The notes below the pieces were generated by a model that ran no database searches, was not told the origin of the DNA, and saw only the letters and a program-made list of their open reading frames with translations. Of a DNA stretch of 64,000 bases, positions 61,081 through 64,000 are shown in pieces. Position numbers and translations under genes: made by a program. Position 1 is the stretch's first letter; every line of letters starts with the position of its first letter. The DNA comes from Dendrophyllia cribrosa (lineage: Eukaryota > Cnidaria > Anthozoa > Scleractinia > Dendrophylliidae). The DNA lies in contig JAJLRJ010000013.1 in NCBI GenBank assembly GCA_024195265.1, forward strand, positions 14,874,822 to 14,938,821, read 5' to 3'.

Positions 61081-64000
61081 CCGAGTGAAAAAGATAAGAT
61101 CAGGTCCAAATCAAGAGACGGTACTAATCCGCATTGGAGACATCGATGCCATGGTTGAACCAGATAGTGGAGCAAGTGCAAATGTAATAGATGAATACCA
61201 ATTCAAGGCCCTCAAGCACAGATCACAAGAAATTAAGGAACTGGAGCCCAGCAGAGACACACTGAAGACACTTCAATCTGATCTAACAGTCAAAGGTGAA
61301 TTCACTACAACATTGCGGAACAAGAACCGAGGCACACAAAGCAAGTTCTTAGTGATCCAGGGGAAGATGGACTCCCCACCACTCCTAAGCAAGAGCACAC
61401 TGTTGGAGCTTGGCATGCTCAAAATCGATCCAGAAGAAACACTTAAAGAAACCAATGAGCTGAGAATGAAAACTGCAAAGACACCTGATGACAGCATTGA
61501 AGCAGTAGTGAGTGAATACAGCGACATATTCCAAGGGATCGGTTGCTTTCGGGAAAAGAGTACAGGCAAGAAGATAGAAGTCAAGCTAGAAATGGACCCT
61601 GATGCAGAACCTGTGGCTCAGAAACCACGCCCTGTACCTTATCATCTACAGAAACCACTTAAAGATTGGCTTGATCAGGGAGTGAAGGAGGAGATATTCA
61701 AGAAAGTTCCAGATGGAGAGGCAATTACGTGGTGTTCCCCGCTAGTAGTTCAACCAAAACCCAAATTTACAGATGTGAAGAATGAAGAATTAGAGTCCCA
61801 AATGATTAGGGCAAGCATCGACATGAGAATTCCAAACCAGTCCATGAAACGAAGCCGGTGCGTCCAATCACCAAGAGTAGAAGACTTCATCTACCGACTT
61901 CATGACTGCAAGATCTTCACGAAACTGGATCTCAGGCAAGGTTACCACCAGCTAGCTCTAGAACCCTCCACAAGACAAGTAGCAACAGTCAGCACGCCTT
62001 GGGGAAACTACAGACCACAACGACTGGTATTTGGAGCAAAATCCTCACAAGATGTCTTCGACGAAACCATGTTCAGAATCTTTGGAGACATACACCACTG
62101 CCTTAACCAAAGAGATGATATACTCCTGGGAGGAAGAGATGAGACAGAGCACATAGAAGTACTGAAAACCGTACTGCAGCGAGCGAGAGATCACAGGGGT
62201 CACATTTAACGGAGAGAAATGCCAGTTTGGAAAAGAGCAAATCGAGTTCTTCGGACATGTTTTCACCAGAGATGGACTAAAGCCAGCACCTGACAAAGTA
62301 AGAGCAATCAAAGAGTGCGGAGTGCCTGAGAACAAAGAGGCTGTGCGAAGCTTTCTTGGGATGGCAGGCTACCTGGACAACTTCATCAAGAACTACGCAG
62401 CCATAGCAACACCGCTGTTCCAGCTAACCAGAAGAGAAACACTGGGGTAAACAAGAAGAAGCAGCATTCAGGAAGATACAAGACAGCACCTCAAGTGAGA
62501 AGACTATGGCATTCTTCGACCCGAGTAAGCCCATAATCCTCCGTACAGAGGCAAGCTTTAACGAAGGATTATCAGCAGCCCTACTCCAGAAGACAGACAG
62601 AGGCATACAACCAGTACACTTCATCAGCCGAACAATGACAGAGACCGAGAAGAGGTACAGTCAAACCGAGAAAGATGCTTTGGCAATCAAATGGGCCAAG
62701 GAGAGGCTGAGAATTTACCTACTTGGAGCACCCAGATTCAGAATGGTGACTGCCCATAAACCACTAGTACCTTTGTTCAACAAAGTAAAGGCCAAGATAC
62801 CACCCAGAATTGAAAAGTGGATCATGGAAATGCAAAACGTGGATTATGAGTTAGTGTACGAACTAGGAAAGGATGAAGCAGACCCCTTAGACTACCTTTC
62901 CAGACACCCTCTTCCTGAGACAGGAGATGACAAAACTGAGAAGATTATCAGATGGAACGTGAACGTAGAGCATGCTGTAGTTGTTACTCGAATCAGAGAG
63001 GAAACTCAGAAAGATGAGGTCATGCAACGATTAGCCAAGAGGATTGCTAAAGAGGACTGGGAGAAACACAAAAGAGACAAAGACCTTGAACCCTACCTGC
63101 ATGTGAAACAGGAGCTATTAGTTGCAGAAGGACTTATTTTCAGAGAACACCGAATAGTACTACCGCCAGCACTGCAGAGGAAAGTGGTCAAACTAGGACA
63201 CAGCCTAGGACACTTAGGAAAGACCGAGACCAAGCAAATGCTGAGAGAGAAATACTGGTTCCCACTAATGAACAGCATGATCGACACGGCTATCGACCAA
63301 TGCTATGAGTGCCCATTAGCTACGAAAGGAAACAGAGAAGAACCAATCAAGGTGACCAACATCCCAACCCGACCTTGGGACACCGTATCCATAGACCATG
63401 GTGGACCATACCCAGATGGTCACTACAATCTCGTCCTGATCGACAAGAGAACCAGGTACCCAGTAATAGAGTCAGTACCAACAACCGACTTCCAGACTAA
63501 CAAGGAGAGATTGAAGCACATCTTCGCCATCTATGGAACTCCGAGGAGAATTGAAAGCGATAACGGACCTCCGTTCAATTCTAAAGAATTCAATGAATTT
63601 GCAGAGCAGGAAGGATTCCAGCACCACAGGGTGACACCCCTTCACCCAAGAGCGAATGGCGAAGTAGAGAGATTCATGCAAACCCTAAACAAGACCGAAC
63701 AAATTGCAAGTCTGCAAGGCAAAAACCGTCTTGAGAGGCGAAATGCGATACAAGACATGCTTATCGCCTACAGATCAACATCGCACCCAGCTACAGGAGT
63801 CGCACCTTATGAAGCCCTAAAAAGAACAGCTGTGAGGACGAAGTTGGATTACATGGAGCCTGAACCGCAGAGAAATGAGAAGGATGACATTGTCGACCGC
63901 AGAGATGCAGAGTACAAGCAGAAAATGAAACAACAGAGAGAAGGGAGGAAGACCAGAGAGAACAATCTGATACTAGGAGACTATGTATTAGTCAAGCAAC
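61081..64000 (+). pseudogene. Gypsy pol: protease, RT, RNase H, integrase
   Basis: Protease-like EPDSGASANVIDEYQF; reverse transcriptase with FTKLDLRQGYHQL and NQRDDILLGG in the place of the YxDD motif (both Asp kept); RNase H; integrase with an H-H-C-C finger (HSLGHLG, CYECPLA) and DDE residues (SIDHGGPY, ESDNGPPF, NGEVERF). A 1-bp insertion at about 62195 and another slip near 62445 shift the frame. It continues past 64000. Confidence 0.85.

Larger units (their letters stand above)
59774..64000 (+). mobile_element. Ty3/gypsy LTR retrotransposon, right end outside window
   Basis: A 108-bp candidate 5' LTR (59774-59881, TGTAG...CTACA) is followed by TTTGGCGACAAGGACCC, a typical gypsy primer-binding region. 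gag and pol follow with at least four lesions. Integrase runs off the window edge and no 3' LTR is seen. Confidence 0.85.

Noticed and set aside
30426..64000. N-terminal DPH5 exons
   Set aside because: I searched for the GDPFG, YLEAYT and GLGLGD-type segments on the minus strand and found nothing convincing; they probably lie beyond the window.

Overview
The window looks like repeat-rich nuclear DNA of a marine invertebrate, most likely an anthozoan cnidarian (coral or anemone). This is an inference from the repeat content: Maverick/Polinton virus-like elements, a BEL/Pao element with a YVDN reverse transcriptase, a Ty3/gypsy element with a very short LTR, L1-like LINEs, and many TA-flanked and fold-back MITEs. 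The DNA is AT-rich outside the virus-like elements, which are visibly richer in GC.

One host gene is recognisable: DPH5 (diphthine methyl ester synthase) on the minus strand. Five exons encode its last ~190 residues, at 30317-30425, 21788-21908, 7074-7113, 5809-5912 and 3869-4074. All join in phase at GT-AG junctions. Its introns carry most of the mobile DNA in the window: the 7114-21787 intron holds virus-like element A, the 21909-30316 intron holds a full-length LINE, and element B and everything to the right lie upstream of exon 30317-30425. No exon for the N-terminal ~95 residues was found.

The central system is a Maverick/Polinton (adintovirus-like) family present as two related, separately damaged copies in the same orientation. 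Element A (7220-17553) starts with AGTAGTAAGG, has lost its right end and has internal deletions. Element B (31703-53821) has ~1.7 kb terminal inverted repeats (TIRs) and a 5-bp target duplication, GCGTA. Between them they encode a double-jelly-roll-type major capsid protein, two tandem penton-like minor capsid proteins, an A32/FtsK-type packaging ATPase, an adenain-like cysteine protease, a retroviral-type integrase with a chromodomain, a GRF zinc-finger protein and about eight small basic, Lys-rich proteins. Several of the small proteins carry a Q-x-Gly-Gly or similar x-Gly-Gly site of the kind adenain proteases cut. Most genes have a TATA-like box 30-75 bp upstream. No DNA polymerase B gene is present. 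The element B integrase is split by a nearly intact, young BEL/Pao retrotransposon (43583-49398, LTRs differing at 3 of 204 positions).

Other mobile DNA includes a fold-back MITE (4679-5102), a Harbinger-type MITE (20382-20742), an L1-like LINE with a 16-bp target duplication (22425-27983), a deleted Tc1-like element whose end lies 25 bp from a DPH5 exon (29692-30290), a DD37E Tc1-like transposon carrying a second, convergent PB1-like gene (55395-57914), pol fragments at 58540-59760, and a Ty3/gypsy element (59774 to beyond 64000) that runs off the right edge. Because many elements are nested, apparent gaps are often the interior of an older element.
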